Part shown: piece after piece, positions 8,695 to 17,490 of the stretch
Numbering within the stretch: position 1 is the first letter of the stretch
Layout: every line of letters begins with the position of its first letter
DNA from: Bradyrhizobium sp. Ec3.3
GTDB lineage: Bacteria > Pseudomonadota > Alphaproteobacteria > Rhizobiales > Xanthobacteraceae
Length of the DNA stretch: 64,000 bases
Reading direction: 5' to 3'
NCBI RefSeq assembly: GCF_000472925.1
Contig: NZ_KI421479.1
Span: 62,001-126,000, forward strand
The notes under the pieces: generated by a model
What the model was told of the DNA's origin: nothing
Seen by the model: only the letters and a program-made list of their open reading frames with translations
Databases searched by the model: none
Translations under genes and position numbers: made by a program

Positions 8695-9876
8695 ATGCCC
8701 GTCGTTTCGAGGCTCATCGGGATCGTGACGGATTATCACCCGGAGTTGGCCAAGGGAGCACTTCTGCACGGACAGAAGGGCTACCGCGATCTGCGATTGG
8801 ACGTCTGTCGCGGACTGGCACTGTGGTTCATCTTCATCGATCACATCCCGGATAATTCGCTGGCATGGCTGACGCTGCGCAACTACGGCTTCAGCGACAC
8901 CACCGAGGTGTTCGTCTTCGTCTCCGGTTACACCTGCATGCTGGCCTATGGCGGCGCTCTGCCGGAGCAGGGATGGCTCACGGTGATCGCCCGGGCGCTG
9001 CGGCGGAGTTTCGAGATCTACTGCGCATTCTTGCTGCTGTTTGGGGCCTATGTCGCCCTGGTATGGCTGGTCGGCGGTGGTGAGCGGTACGTCGACGAAA
9101 CCAACACGGGCTTTTTCTTCAAGGACCCCGGCGCGGCGCTCGTGCATGCGGCGATGCTGCAATATACGCCCGTCAATACCGATATCCTCCCGACCTTCGT
9201 GCTGCTGCACCTCGCGTTTCCGCTGCTGCTGTGGCTCCTGATCCGTATCCCCACGACGACGCTGGCCGCTTCGTTCCTCGTGTATCTGATGGTCCAGCTC
9301 CGGAGCTGGCACGTGCCGGCCTGGCCGACCGGCGAACTCTATTTCAATCCGTTCGCTTTCCAGCTCCTGTTCGTGTTCGGCGCTTGGTATGCCGGCAGCG
9401 GCGGTAACATGATCAGGCCACTCGTGCAGTCGCGGGTGACCCTGGTGGTTGCGCTGCTCTATCTGCTGTTCAGCCTTGTCATCGCCTTGAGCTGGCAGTT
9501 CGATGTGTTGCAGCTGCTGATCCCGGACGATGTCTCGGGATGGATCTATCCGATCTACAAGAGCCACCTGGCGCCGGTGCGCCTGGTGCACTTTCTCGCG
9601 CTGGCCGTCGTGGTTTCGCGGTTCACGCTCCGGGAGGGACGCCGACCGGTACCACCGCCTGCGATCGCGATGATCCGTTGTGGCGAGAACTCGCTTTCGA
9701 TGTATTGCCTGGGAGTCCTGCTGTCCTTTATCGGTCAGGTCATCCTCAGCGATGTTTCCGGCGGCTTCGTCGCGCAGCTTTGGGTCAGCGTTGCCGGAAT
9801 CGCGGTGATGATCGTCGCTGCCACACTGGCGACATGGGAGGCGCAGCTCGATCGGCGGGGACCAAAACTGTTCTAG
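8695..9876 (+). CDS. opgC: OpgC-family membrane acyltransferase
   Basis: A 393-residue polytopic protein with about ten membrane helices of the OpgC type. Family members substitute osmoregulated periplasmic glucans with succinyl groups in the inner membrane. The conserved N-terminal block is present (RDLRLDVCRGLALWFIFIDH, then NYGFSDTTEVFVFVSGY). It starts at ATG 8695, 61 bases after the preceding gene, and ends in a TAG that shares a CTAG with the stop of the convergent gene. No glucan synthase genes (opgG/opgH) are in the window. Confidence 0.85.
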   Translation: MPVVSRLIGIVTDYHPELAKGALLHGQKGYRDLRLDVCRGLALWFIFIDHIPDNSLAWLTLRNYGFSDTTEVFVFVSGYTCMLAYGGALPEQGWLTVIARALRRSFEIYCAFLLLFGAYVALVWLVGGGERYVDETNTGFFFKDPGAALVHAAMLQYTPVNTDILPTFVLLHLAFPLLLWLLIRIPTTTLAASFLVYLMVQLRSWHVPAWPTGELYFNPFAFQLLFVFGAWYAGSGGNMIRPLVQSRVTLVVALLYLLFSLVIALSWQFDVLQLLIPDDVSGWIYPIYKSHLAPVRLVHFLALAVVVSRFTLREGRRPVPPPAIAMIRCGENSLSMYCLGVLLSFIGQVILSDVSGGFVAQLWVSVAGIAVMIVAATLATWEAQLDRRGPKLF

Positions 9877-10133
9877 CGCCGGCGCGCAATCGCGACGCCG
9901 AACAGGAACGCGACGAAAAGGCTCGCCAGCGGCGCCTCGCGCGTGATCGCGGCGACCGTCGAGAGCGGCTTGCCGGGCTTTCGTGCCTCCTCGATGGCCG
10001 CTGTAAGACGATCGACTGCGGCGTGCAGGCCGCCGGCGACCTCGCCGATCGTGCGAGAGACGTCGGTTGCGGTATCGATGGCGCGCTCGGCTATGCCTGG
10101 TTGCGAAACTGGTTCCGGTATGTCCACGCTCAA
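9873..10133 (-). CDS. DUF883/ElaB-like small membrane-anchored protein
   Basis: An 86-residue protein with an amphipathic helical body (IAERAIDTATDVSRTIGEVAGG) and a C-terminal hydrophobic anchor ending in arginines (SLFVAFLFGVAIARRR). This layout matches ElaB/YqjD-type proteins, which in E. coli attach to the inner membrane and have been linked to stationary-phase ribosomes. The start is TTG at 10133 with GGAGG upstream; a GTG two codons later is possible. Its stop overlaps that of opgC within CTAG. Confidence 0.65.
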   Translation of the reverse strand: MSVDIPEPVSQPGIAERAIDTATDVSRTIGEVAGGLHAAVDRLTAAIEEARKPGKPLSTVAAITREAPLASLFVAFLFGVAIARRR

Positions 10134-10402
10134 GGCTTACGACCTCCACGCCCGCGAAATGGCAGGGACCGGCACCTTTGGCTATCCTCGCGAGCGCTCG
10201 TTCTGAACAGCGGGTCCGAAGACCTTTGGCTATCCGCGACTGGCGCCGTCTTGACGGCGGGTGCCGGCCTACACTGAAAATGCCGCGGGCGAGGTTTGGT
10301 TCCCGTGGGCGTCGTCCGGCGATGGCATCGGACCCGGGAAACGACGGAGGCGAATCTCTGGTAGGCTGATGCCTCAGCGCAGACCTGATCAGGGAGATGG
10401 TC

Positions 10403-11380
10403 GTGACCGATCGCACAACATCGGATCGAACCAGGCGCATTGCGTTGCTCGGCGCTCCCATCGACATGGGCGCTTCGCAGCGCGGGACGCTGATGGGCCC
10501 TGCGGCCTTGCGGACCGCCGGCCTTGCGACCTTGCTGGAAAATCTCGACTTCGAGGTCGTCGATCATGGCGACCTTTCGGTCGCCGGCATTCCTGATCCG
10601 AGCGACGAGCCGCCCCAGAACGCCAATCACTACCGCGAAATCCAGCGCTGGACGCGCTTGCTGAGCCATCGCGCCTATGACGTCGCCAAGAGTGGGGCGG
10701 TCCCGATCTTTCTCGGTGGTGACCACACGCTGTCGATGGGGTCGGTCAACGCCATGGCGCGTCATTGGCAAGAGCGCGGGCGCAAATTGTTCGTGCTCTG
10801 GCTCGACGCGCATGCCGACTACAACACGCCGGCTACGACGATCACGGCGAACATGCATGGCATGTCCGCGGCGTTTTTGTGCGGCGAGCCCGGGCTCGAC
10901 GGGCTGCTCGGCAAGGAGCCGCGCGCCTCGATCGATCCCGGCCAGCTCGAGCTGTTCGGCACGCGCTCGATCGACAAGCTCGAGAAGGAGCTGATGCGCA
11001 CGCGGCGTATCCGCGTCGCAGACATGCGCCAGATCGACGAGTTCGGCGTTGCCGTCCTGATCCGGCGCTTCATCGAGCGGGTGAAGGAGAGCGACGGGGT
11101 GCTGCATGTCAGCTTCGACGTCGATTTCCTCGACCCCTGCGTGGCTCCCGGCGTCGGCACCACGGTGCCGGGCGGAGCGACCTACCGCGAGGCGCATCTG
11201 ATCATGGAGCTGCTGCACGATTCCGGTCTGGTCCGGTCGGTCGACATCGTCGAGCTCAATCCGTTCCTGGACGAGCGCGGCCGCACCGCGCGGACCGCCG
11301 TCGAGCTGATTGGCAGCCTGTTCGGGCAACAGATCGCGGATCGCCCGACGCCAAGCAACGCGATCTTGCCAGGCGAGTAG
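10403..11380 (+). CDS. rocF: Arginase
   Basis: A 325-residue ureohydrolase that converts arginine to ornithine and urea using two manganese ions. The metal-binding motifs are all present: GGDHT, DAHAD and SFDVDFLDP, along with the later ELNPFLD. An AGGGAG ribosome site (10391-10396) abuts an ATG at 10397 but is ideally placed 6 bases before the GTG at 10403, so I take GTG as the start; the difference is two residues. No other arginine-degradation gene is adjacent, so the nitrogen-use context is unclear. Confidence 0.92.
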   Translation: MTDRTTSDRTRRIALLGAPIDMGASQRGTLMGPAALRTAGLATLLENLDFEVVDHGDLSVAGIPDPSDEPPQNANHYREIQRWTRLLSHRAYDVAKSGAVPIFLGGDHTLSMGSVNAMARHWQERGRKLFVLWLDAHADYNTPATTITANMHGMSAAFLCGEPGLDGLLGKEPRASIDPGQLELFGTRSIDKLEKELMRTRRIRVADMRQIDEFGVAVLIRRFIERVKESDGVLHVSFDVDFLDPCVAPGVGTTVPGGATYREAHLIMELLHDSGLVRSVDIVELNPFLDERGRTARTAVELIGSLFGQQIADRPTPSNAILPGE

Positions 11381-11550
11381 AGTCCGAGACGCCGATCAGA
11401 TTGTTCATGCGCTGCGGCGCCGGAAAGGAACTCCTCCGCGAGACCGCGGATTTAGATCAGCCGTCGCGACGATCGCCTGATTTTGAAACGCGCGCGAATT
11501 GCCAAGGCGCTCGCGAGGCGATTTCATGCGGCCGAGCACGAGGGCCCGCA

Positions 11551-12822
11551 ATGACCAAGGCACGAACGACTGACGGCATCGACGCAACCACGCGCCGTCG
11601 CTTCCTAAAGTCCGGCGGCGCGGCCCTCAGTGCAGTCGTTTTCGGTGCCGGCACCGCCGCCACCGCGGCTGGGACGGACAATCTGCCGCCCGACATTCCC
11701 GAATGGATGAAGGCGCCGGGCGAGCCGATGGGCAGCCAGCCCTATGGGGCGCCGTCGCCGTTCGAGAAGAACGTCGTCAAGAACATCTCGAAAAACCTCA
11801 AGCAATACATCTCGGCTTCGAGCCGGACACCGTTGCAGGAGCTCGACGGCATCATCACGCCGAACGGGCTGTTCTACGAGCGCCATCACGGCGGCGTGCC
11901 GACGATCGATCCGGCGCAGCACCGCCTGATGCTTCATGGCCTGGTCGAGCGTCCCCTGATCTTCACCATGGATGACCTACGGCGCTTTCCGTCGCAGTCG
12001 CGCATCCATTTCCTCGAATGCTCAGGGAATCCCGGCTACACGAAACCGTATGGCAAGACCGCCTCCGACCTCGTGGGCCTGGTGAGTTGTGCCGAGTGGA
12101 CCGGCGTGAGCCTGAAGCTGGTGCTCGAGGAAGCCGGTCTCAGGCCGGAAGCCAAGTGGGTCGTGGCCGAAGGCGCCGACGCCGCGGCGCTGACGCGCAG
12201 CATCCCGATCGAGAAATGCCTCGAGGATGCCATGCTGGTCTACAGCCAGAACGGCGAGCGGTTGCGGCCGCAGCAGGGCTATCCCCTGCGGCTTTTTCTC
12301 CCCGGCTTCGAGGGCAACATGAGCGTGAAGTGGCTACGGCGCCTGCACGTGACGTCGGAGCCCACCTATTCGCGCGAGGAGACCTCGAAATACACCGACC
12401 TGCTGCCCGACGGCACCGCGCGCGAATTCTCCTTCTACATTGAAGCCAAGTCGATCATCACGCGTCCCTCCGGCGGACAGCGCCTCGATGCGCCCGGCTT
12501 TCACGAGATCACCGGGATTGCCTGGAGCGGGCACGGCAGGATCGCCCGCGTGGAGGTGTCCGTCGATGACGGCAAGAGCTGGCAGTCAGCGCAATTGCAG
12601 GAGCCGGTGCTGACGCGCGCGTTGACGCGCTTCCGCTTTCCGTGGCGATGGGACGGCAAGGCCGCCGTGATCCAGAGCCGCGCCATCGACGAGACCGGCT
12701 ACGTCCAGCCGACGCTTGATCAGCTCCTTGCCGTGCGCGGCGAAAACTATTTCTACCACAACGACGCGATCTGGCCCTGGCGCATCGCAGACAGCGGTGA
12801 GGTGACCAATGCGCTGGCGTGA
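11551..12822 (+). CDS. soxC: SoxC-type molybdopterin sulfite dehydrogenase
   Basis: A 423-residue periplasmic enzyme. It begins with a twin-arginine signal (RRRFLKSGGAAL), carries the sulfite-oxidase molybdopterin domain with the metal-binding cysteine in FLECSGNPG (about residue 156), and ends with the dimerisation domain. SoxC pairs with the cytochrome SoxD to oxidise sulfur intermediates. The next gene overlaps it by 14 bases and encodes a cytochrome c. No soxXYZAB genes are present, so this is an orphan pair; a sulfite dehydrogenase role is more likely than the full Sox cycle. The ATG at 11551 is fixed by the signal peptide. Confidence 0.88.
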   Translation: MTKARTTDGIDATTRRRFLKSGGAALSAVVFGAGTAATAAGTDNLPPDIPEWMKAPGEPMGSQPYGAPSPFEKNVVKNISKNLKQYISASSRTPLQELDGIITPNGLFYERHHGGVPTIDPAQHRLMLHGLVERPLIFTMDDLRRFPSQSRIHFLECSGNPGYTKPYGKTASDLVGLVSCAEWTGVSLKLVLEEAGLRPEAKWVVAEGADAAALTRSIPIEKCLEDAMLVYSQNGERLRPQQGYPLRLFLPGFEGNMSVKWLRRLHVTSEPTYSREETSKYTDLLPDGTAREFSFYIEAKSIITRPSGGQRLDAPGFHEITGIAWSGHGRIARVEVSVDDGKSWQSAQLQEPVLTRALTRFRFPWRWDGKAAVIQSRAIDETGYVQPTLDQLLAVRGENYFYHNDAIWPWRIADSGEVTNALA

Positions 12823-13348
12823 ATTTGGCGGCATCGCCTTCGCGATCCTGCTGTGCGCGTGGACGGGCGGCGCGTCTGCGCAAAGCCCGTACGGCATCGG
12901 ACGGTCGGCATCGCCCGCGGAGATCGCAGGCTGGAACATCGACATCGGACGGGACGGCAGCAATCTGCCTGAGGGCCGCGGCACGGTCAGTCGGGGAGGC
13001 GAGGTCTTCGCTCAGCAATGCGCGTCCTGCCATGGCGACAAGGGCGAGGGCGGCTTGGGTGATCGGCTGGTCGGAGGGCAGGGGACGATCGGGACAGCGA
13101 GGCCGATCCGCACTGTCGGCAGCTACTGGCCTTACGCGACGACGCTGTTCGACTACATCCGCCGCGCCATGCCGCAGAACGCGCCGCAGTCTCTCAGCAA
13201 TGACGACGTCTATGCGGTGTCCGCCTACATCCTGAGCCTGAACGGACTGCTCGGCGCGGATGCGACGCTCGATGCCAAATCGCTGGCCGCGATCAAGATG
13301 CCGAACCGCGAAAAGTTCGTCGGCGACGCGCGTCCCGACGTGAAGTGA
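12809..13348 (+). CDS. Monohaem c-type cytochrome, SoxD-like partner
   Basis: A 179-residue protein with a signal peptide (cleaved near GASAQ, residue 25) and one CxxCH motif (C71, C74, H75). The later block YIRRAMPQNAPQSLSNDDVYAVSAYIL is the usual SoxD/cytochrome C-terminal helix with its methionine ligand. Full SoxD proteins are about twice this length with two haems, so this is a short, single-haem version. It overlaps soxC by 14 bases, which points to translational coupling and a role as electron acceptor. Confidence 0.85.
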   Translation: MRWREFGGIAFAILLCAWTGGASAQSPYGIGRSASPAEIAGWNIDIGRDGSNLPEGRGTVSRGGEVFAQQCASCHGDKGEGGLGDRLVGGQGTIGTARPIRTVGSYWPYATTLFDYIRRAMPQNAPQSLSNDDVYAVSAYILSLNGLLGADATLDAKSLAAIKMPNREKFVGDARPDVK

Positions 13349-13455
13349 AGCAACCGTTGAATTCCTCGGACTCTCGCGGAACCCACCTGTTCCAGCCGGA
13401 ACCCGACGCGAGCTCACCGAGTTAACGACTCAGAGGAAACAGCCCAGAGTGTTCG

Positions 13456-13737
13456 ATGGCAACAAGCTTCACGAACTCCCTTGCCGTTGCGCTTCGCCAT
13501 CCCGGCGTAATCGCGCTCATCGTCGCAGGCCTCACCATTGCCGCGATGCTGCTCGTTGATCACGGCCCGTGGAGCCGGGCCAAGACGCAGCCCGCGCATG
13601 TTGCGATGTATCACACCACGGGTGAAGCCGCGCGCGCCGCAGGCGCCATGGTGCTGCCGACCGATCCGAGATCACGAATAGAGCCGGCGCGGCCGGGACC
13701 GAAGACATCCCCGGCCGTCAACCCCATAACGCCGTAG
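13456..13737 (+). CDS. Small single-pass membrane protein, unknown function
   Basis: A 93-residue open frame with one hydrophobic segment (about residues 16-34, VIALIVAGLTIAAMLLV) and a proline-rich tail. I do not recognise a family. It follows the cytochrome gene by 107 bases and ends just before the convergent enolase-family gene. The ribosome site is not strong. Confidence 0.5.
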   Translation: MATSFTNSLAVALRHPGVIALIVAGLTIAAMLLVDHGPWSRAKTQPAHVAMYHTTGEAARAAGAMVLPTDPRSRIEPARPGPKTSPAVNPITP

Positions 13738-13754
13738 TTTTCAGCTCTTGGCTT

Positions 13755-14969
13755 TCACCTTTTGCGGCCATAGCTGAGCAGCCCGCCGTGGGTCTTCGGC
13801 GGATGCGCGGCAAGCGCCTCCTCGCTCGGCTCGGTGCCCCAGCCCGGGCGATCCGGAATCACGAGATGGCCGTTCGCGATCTCGGGCTCGTGCGTGAACA
13901 ACTCGCGGTCCCAGGCCAGGCGATCGATGTCGATTTCCATGATGCGCAGGTTCGGCACCGCGGCGCAGAAATGCGCGTTCATCATCGAGCAGAGATGGCC
14001 GTAGAAATTATGCGGGGCGACGTTGACCTCAAAGGCTTCGGCGGCCGACGCGATCTTCATCGACTGCCAGACGCCATTCCACGGCGTGTCGATGATCGCG
14101 ACGTCCATTGCCTGCTCGCGGAAATAGGGCAGGAATTCGCGTAAGCTGAGCAGCGTCTCGCAGGACGAGATCGGGTGCGGGCTTTGCCTGCGGATGTAGC
14201 CGAGCGCTTCCGGATTGAAGCTGTCGATCTCGACCCAGAACATGTCGATGTCGGCGATCGCGCGCAGGATCTTCAGATAGCCTTCGGTCTTGGCGTTGAA
14301 GTTGCAGTCGAGCAGGATCTCGACATCGGGGCCTGCGCCGTCGCGGATTGCCTCCAGATGCATGTGCAGGTCGCGCAGGATTTTGCGGTCGACATTGATC
14401 TCGGGCGCAAACGGCGAGCCGAAGCCGGGCCGCCAGCCCGTCGGCTTGCCGTCGTCATAGGAGAAGATGTTGGTCTTGAGCGCCGAAAATTTCTTCTCGC
14501 GCACCTCGCGCCCCATGGCCTTGACGTCGTCGAGGCTTTCGATTCCTGGCTTGTACCAGGAGGGATGATTGATCCGCCACGTCGCGCAATGCGACCAGTA
14601 CACGCGCACGCGGTCGCGGATCTTGCCGCCGAGGAGCTCATAGCACGGCACGCCGAGGCACTTGGCCTTGGCATCGAGCAGCGCGTTCTCGATCGCGCCC
14701 AGCGCCTGCGCCAGCACGCCGCCGGCGGCAGGCCGCGTCGCTGCGAACAGCTCGGCATGGATGCGCTCGTGCTGGAAGACGTTCTGCCCGACCACGCGGC
14801 TCGACAGCCGCTGGATCGCAGCGCCGACGCCGGGCGAGCCAAAGCCCTCGTCGAACTCGCTCCAGCCGACGATGCCGTCTTCCGTCGTCAGCTTGACGAA
14901 ATGGTAGTTTCGCCAGCCGGCGTCGCAGGCGAGGATTTCGAGACTGGTGGCCTTGGATGATGTCGTCAT
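13755..14969 (-). CDS. Mandelate racemase/muconate lactonizing enzyme family protein
   Basis: A 404-residue enolase-superfamily protein. The N-terminal capping domain (to about residue 130) is followed by a barrel that carries the expected pattern: a lysine in ALKTNIFS, metal ligands in LLDCNFN, WVEIDSF and SCETLLS, then AIIDTPWNG and APHNFYGHL. Members abstract a proton next to a carboxylate, as in acid-sugar dehydratases or racemases. The substrate cannot be deduced from neighbours. The MTTSSKATSLEI start is the only good one. Confidence 0.85.
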   Translation of the reverse strand: MTTSSKATSLEILACDAGWRNYHFVKLTTEDGIVGWSEFDEGFGSPGVGAAIQRLSSRVVGQNVFQHERIHAELFAATRPAAGGVLAQALGAIENALLDAKAKCLGVPCYELLGGKIRDRVRVYWSHCATWRINHPSWYKPGIESLDDVKAMGREVREKKFSALKTNIFSYDDGKPTGWRPGFGSPFAPEINVDRKILRDLHMHLEAIRDGAGPDVEILLDCNFNAKTEGYLKILRAIADIDMFWVEIDSFNPEALGYIRRQSPHPISSCETLLSLREFLPYFREQAMDVAIIDTPWNGVWQSMKIASAAEAFEVNVAPHNFYGHLCSMMNAHFCAAVPNLRIMEIDIDRLAWDRELFTHEPEIANGHLVIPDRPGWGTEPSEEALAAHPPKTHGGLLSYGRKR

Positions 14970-15199
14970 GTCGCTCCCCGGCGGCTGCTTAATGAGCCTT
15001 GTTGATCTCTTGCTTGTTAAGCCAAGGCACGAGCCCCGTGAAGCGACGGAGGCGCGCGGCGCTTATGCAGCGGCGTTGTTTTGCAGCGCAGAGGGTTGCC
15101 CGAAAGCCTGGGGATAGCCACGATCTTTCCGGGGACCGCCGCGAAATTGCGCCGGCTTCTGTCCCTTTTGGCCACAATCGGACCGCCACCATCAGCCCC

Positions 15200-15310
15200 A
15201 TGCAAGCCTTGGCCGTTATCTCTATTCTGGCGCTGCTCACCTTGGGCGGGGCAACCGTTTCCGACCAGATTCTCACGGCCGATCAGCAAATCGTGCAGAG
15301 GGTTCAGTAA
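15200..15310 (+). CDS. Possible 36-residue hydrophobic peptide
   Basis: A short frame (MQALAVISILALLTLGG at the start) with one hydrophobic segment that looks like a signal or membrane anchor. It lies in a 615-bp stretch without larger genes (14970-15584) that also holds a palindromic repeat and another short frame. No clear ribosome site supports it. Confidence 0.25.
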   Translation: MQALAVISILALLTLGGATVSDQILTADQQIVQRVQ

Positions 15311-15311
15311 A

Positions 15312-15408
15312 GCGTTTTCCAGCGAAGTGGCGACCGGTTCGCGTAAAGAAAACGCGTCAAAACTAGAACCTAGAGCTCCGTTCCGATTCAATCGGAACGG
15401 AGCTCTAG
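15312..15408. repeat. Composite palindromic intergenic repeat, copy 2
   Basis: Two adjacent hairpins. The first has arms GCGTTTTC (15312-15319) and GAAAACGC (15348-15355) with a nested GCGAA/TTCGC pair. The second is a perfect 19-bp inverted repeat with a single central base (15370-15388 and 15390-15408). The order, a first hairpin with a GAAGTGG...CCGGTT core, then an A-rich linker, then a second palindrome starting CTA and ending TAG, is the same as in the repeat at 54742, although the stem bases differ. Confidence 0.7.
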
Positions 15409-15451
15409 GGCGCACGATTGGCGAAGGCGCATTGTCTTTGGGGGATGACAG

Positions 15452-15553
15452 ATGCTTTCGGTAGACCAGTTTCTGAGACTGATCAGCGTGCCGGCCGTGT
15501 TCGTGGCCTTCATCATTGCATCGCAGGTTTCGGCGGCCCTGACGTCGAACTGA
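15452..15553 (+). CDS. Possible 33-residue hydrophobic peptide
   Basis: A short frame beginning MLSVDQFLRLISVPAVFVAF with a clear hydrophobic stretch and a plausible GGGGGA ribosome site 7 bases before ATG 15452. It ends 31 bases before the stop of the convergent NRAMP-type gene. No family is recognised; translation is unproven. Confidence 0.3.
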   Translation: MLSVDQFLRLISVPAVFVAFIIASQVSAALTSN

Positions 15554-15584
15554 GCCTTCTTGCCGCGGGCGCTTTGGCGTCGCA

Positions 15585-16871
15585 CTAGCCGACCACGGAC
15601 GAGCCGAGCAGGGCCACGACCGCGAGCGCCATCAGCGCGGTGCCGAGCCAGCCGAGCGCGATCAGCCATGTCCGCGCCCTGAACTTGCCCATGACGCCGG
15701 CGTTCGAGACGATCAGCATCATCATCGCCATGATGGGGACGGCGACGATGCCGTTGAGCACCGCGCTCCACACCAGCATGTGGATGGAATCGATGCCGGT
15801 GAAGCCGAGCGAGAAGCCGATGACGGTCGCGGCCGCGATGATCGTGTAGAAGCCGACGGCTTCATCCGGCTTTGCCTCCAGCGTGGCGCGCCATCCGAAG
15901 ATCTCCGCAACGCCATAGGCCGCCGAGCCCGCCAGCACCGGGATCGCCAGGAGGCCCGTGCCGATGATGCCGAGCGCGAACAGCAGGAAGGTGAAATCGC
16001 CGGCGAGCGGCCGCAGCGCTTCGGCGGCTTCCGTTGCTGAATTGATCCTGGTGACGCCGTTGGCGTGCAGGACTGAGGCCGTGGTCAGGATGATGAAGAA
16101 GGCGATGCCGTTCGAGAGCAGCATGCCGAGCGTGGTGTCGGCCCTGATGCGCGTCAGCTCGGGATCCCCGGTGCGCGGCGCCTTCGCCAGGGGCTGGCGA
16201 TTCCTGTGGTTCATCTCCTCGACCTCCTGGGAGGCCTGCCAGAAGAAGAGATAAGGGCTGATGGTGGTGCCGAGCACGGCGACCACCATCAGGAAATAAT
16301 CGGCACTGACATTGGCCTGCGGCCAGACTGCTGCGAGCAGCGCCGTGCTCCAGGGGATGTTCACGGTGAAGGCGGTCGCGACATAGGCGAACAGCGAGAG
16401 CGTCAAAAATTTCAGCACCGGCGTGTAGCGACGATAGGGCACGAAGACTTGGAGCAGGGTCGAGGATGCCGCGAAGATCAGCGCGTGCTCGTGGTTCAGC
16501 CCGCCGATGACGAGCGAGAGCGCCTCTGCCATCGCGGCGATGTCGGCCGCGATGTTGAACGTGTTCGCGGCAACGAGCATCGCGACCAGCGCCAGCACCA
16601 GCCAGCGCGGCACGAGCTTCATGACGTTGGCCGCCAGCCCCTTGCCGGTGACCCGGCCGATCCGCGCGCTGACGAGCTGGATCGCGATCATGAACGGCAG
16701 GGTGAGAAACACCGTCCAGAGCAGGCCATAGCCGAACTGCGCGCCGGCCTGCGAATAGGTGGCGATGCCCGACGGATCGTCGTCGGCGGCCCCAGTGATT
16801 AGGCCGGGCCCCAGCCGCTTCAGCACCATCCGGAGGGATTTTGGCGCTGCGGGAAGGATGGGGGCGGTCAT
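15585..16871 (-). CDS. Atypical NRAMP-family metal transporter
   Basis: A 428-residue inner-membrane protein with about eleven helices in NRAMP order. Classical NRAMP proteins carry DPGN in helix 1 and an MPH motif in helix 6, which together bind manganese or iron. Here helix 1 has DDDPSGIATYSQAGAQFGYG and the helix 6 region has PVLAGSAAYGVAEI, without MPH. This suggests a divergent subgroup with a different ion preference, possibly magnesium or another hard cation, which is inference. A stretch of about 20 polar residues joins helices near residue 225. Confidence 0.8.
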   Translation of the reverse strand: MTAPILPAAPKSLRMVLKRLGPGLITGAADDDPSGIATYSQAGAQFGYGLLWTVFLTLPFMIAIQLVSARIGRVTGKGLAANVMKLVPRWLVLALVAMLVAANTFNIAADIAAMAEALSLVIGGLNHEHALIFAASSTLLQVFVPYRRYTPVLKFLTLSLFAYVATAFTVNIPWSTALLAAVWPQANVSADYFLMVVAVLGTTISPYLFFWQASQEVEEMNHRNRQPLAKAPRTGDPELTRIRADTTLGMLLSNGIAFFIILTTASVLHANGVTRINSATEAAEALRPLAGDFTFLLFALGIIGTGLLAIPVLAGSAAYGVAEIFGWRATLEAKPDEAVGFYTIIAAATVIGFSLGFTGIDSIHMLVWSAVLNGIVAVPIMAMMMLIVSNAGVMGKFRARTWLIALGWLGTALMALAVVALLGSSVVG

Positions 16872-16988
16872 GAAGGGCGGTGTCTCGCGTCGGCTGGCTT
16901 TTCCGAATTCTCCCGGCTAACTCGGGTTAGGGACGAAAAGTTCCCGCCGTCTGCTCGGTGGTTAGATTCGGATTGTCCGCATTCGCGG

Positions 16989-17017
16989 TTGACACGTCGG
17001 GCAAATCACCTGTAAAC
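16989..17017 (+). promoter_or_regulatory. Promoter of small-RNA cassette, copy 1
   Basis: TTGACA (16989-16994), a 17-base spacer and GTAAAC (17012-17017). The spacer GTCGGGCAAATC block is shared with the copies at 17412, 19085 and 20592. The -10 is the weakest of the four. Confidence 0.6.
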
Positions 17018-17023
17018 AGGCAT

Positions 17024-17075
17024 CATCGCAGAAATCGTCGAGCCCGCGCCGTCACCGGTCGCGGGCTTTGTTGTT
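17024..17075 (+). ncRNA. Candidate small RNA, copy 1 (divergent)
   Basis: After the promoter comes the shared GCATCATCG block, then a diverged middle, then a hairpin (AGCCCGCG 17041-17048 with CGCGGGCT 17060-17067) followed by a T-rich run to about 17075. The RNA would be about 50 nt. It points away from the NRAMP-type gene and ends before the convergent 61-residue membrane protein gene. The ends are estimated from promoter and terminator positions. Confidence 0.5.
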
Positions 17076-17099
17076 GGAGTAAGGGCGGATTGACCTGGA

Positions 17100-17285
17100 C
17101 TAGCGGACGCTGACGAACATGCCCCACGCGGCCGCGAGGCCCGCGCCGGCAATGACATATATGGGGTTGTCGCAGAAGGCGCTTCCGTAAATACACACGG
17201 TGGCACCAAACGAGCCGATCTCGTTATGGCTCGCGGAATAGAACAGGCCTGACAGGCCAAGCAGTGCACCGGCGACGTAGTACAT
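17100..17285 (-). CDS. Small two-helix membrane protein
   Basis: A 61-residue protein with two membrane segments (residues about 2-20 and 42-60) joined by a loop with two cysteines (TVCIYGSAFCDNP). The start at 17285 has an excellent ribosome site (GGAGGAG, 5-base gap), which makes translation very likely. The sequence type is familiar from Bradyrhizobium genomes but has no assigned function. Its stop is about 25 bases from the end of small-RNA copy 1. Confidence 0.75.
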   Translation of the reverse strand: MYYVAGALLGLSGLFYSASHNEIGSFGATVCIYGSAFCDNPIYVIAGAGLAAAWGMFVSVR

Positions 17286-17411
17286 CGATCTCCTCCTCGA
17301 TGGACTTCAAGCGTAGGGCCGCCGCGCAACGCTTGATCCCTCATCGGAGATGATGGTGGCGTGAAGAAGTTTCATTCCGCCAAATTCGATCTGGTGCATT
17401 TTAGATAAAGT

Positions 17412-17440
17412 TTGAAAGGTCGGGCAAACCACCTCTAAAG
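17412..17440 (+). promoter_or_regulatory. Promoter of small-RNA cassette, copy 2
   Basis: TTGAAA (17412-17417), 17-base spacer, CTAAAG (17435-17440). It matches the other copies except for the -35 change from ACA to AAA. It is the only visible promoter for the cupin gene starting at 17542. Confidence 0.6.
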
Positions 17441-17446
17441 TGGCAT

Positions 17447-17490
17447 CATCGAAAGAGTTCGCATCAACCCGCGCCCCCGCACTTGCGGGT
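17447..17490 (+). ncRNA. Small-RNA-like leader with degraded terminator, copy 2
   Basis: The block GCATCATCGAAAGAG through TTCGCATCAACCCGCG is the same as in copies 3 and 4. The terminator part has decayed: a short CCCGC/GCGGG stem (17476-17489) remains but no T-run follows. Transcription would therefore run into the cupin gene, making this a 5' leader rather than a free small RNA. That is inference from the sequence. Confidence 0.45.

Noticed and set aside
13390..13456. GGAAC-containing sequence before the 93-residue gene as EcfG promoter
   Set aside because: No proper -10 at 16-17 bases; the inverted GGAAC/GTTCC is too short to assign.
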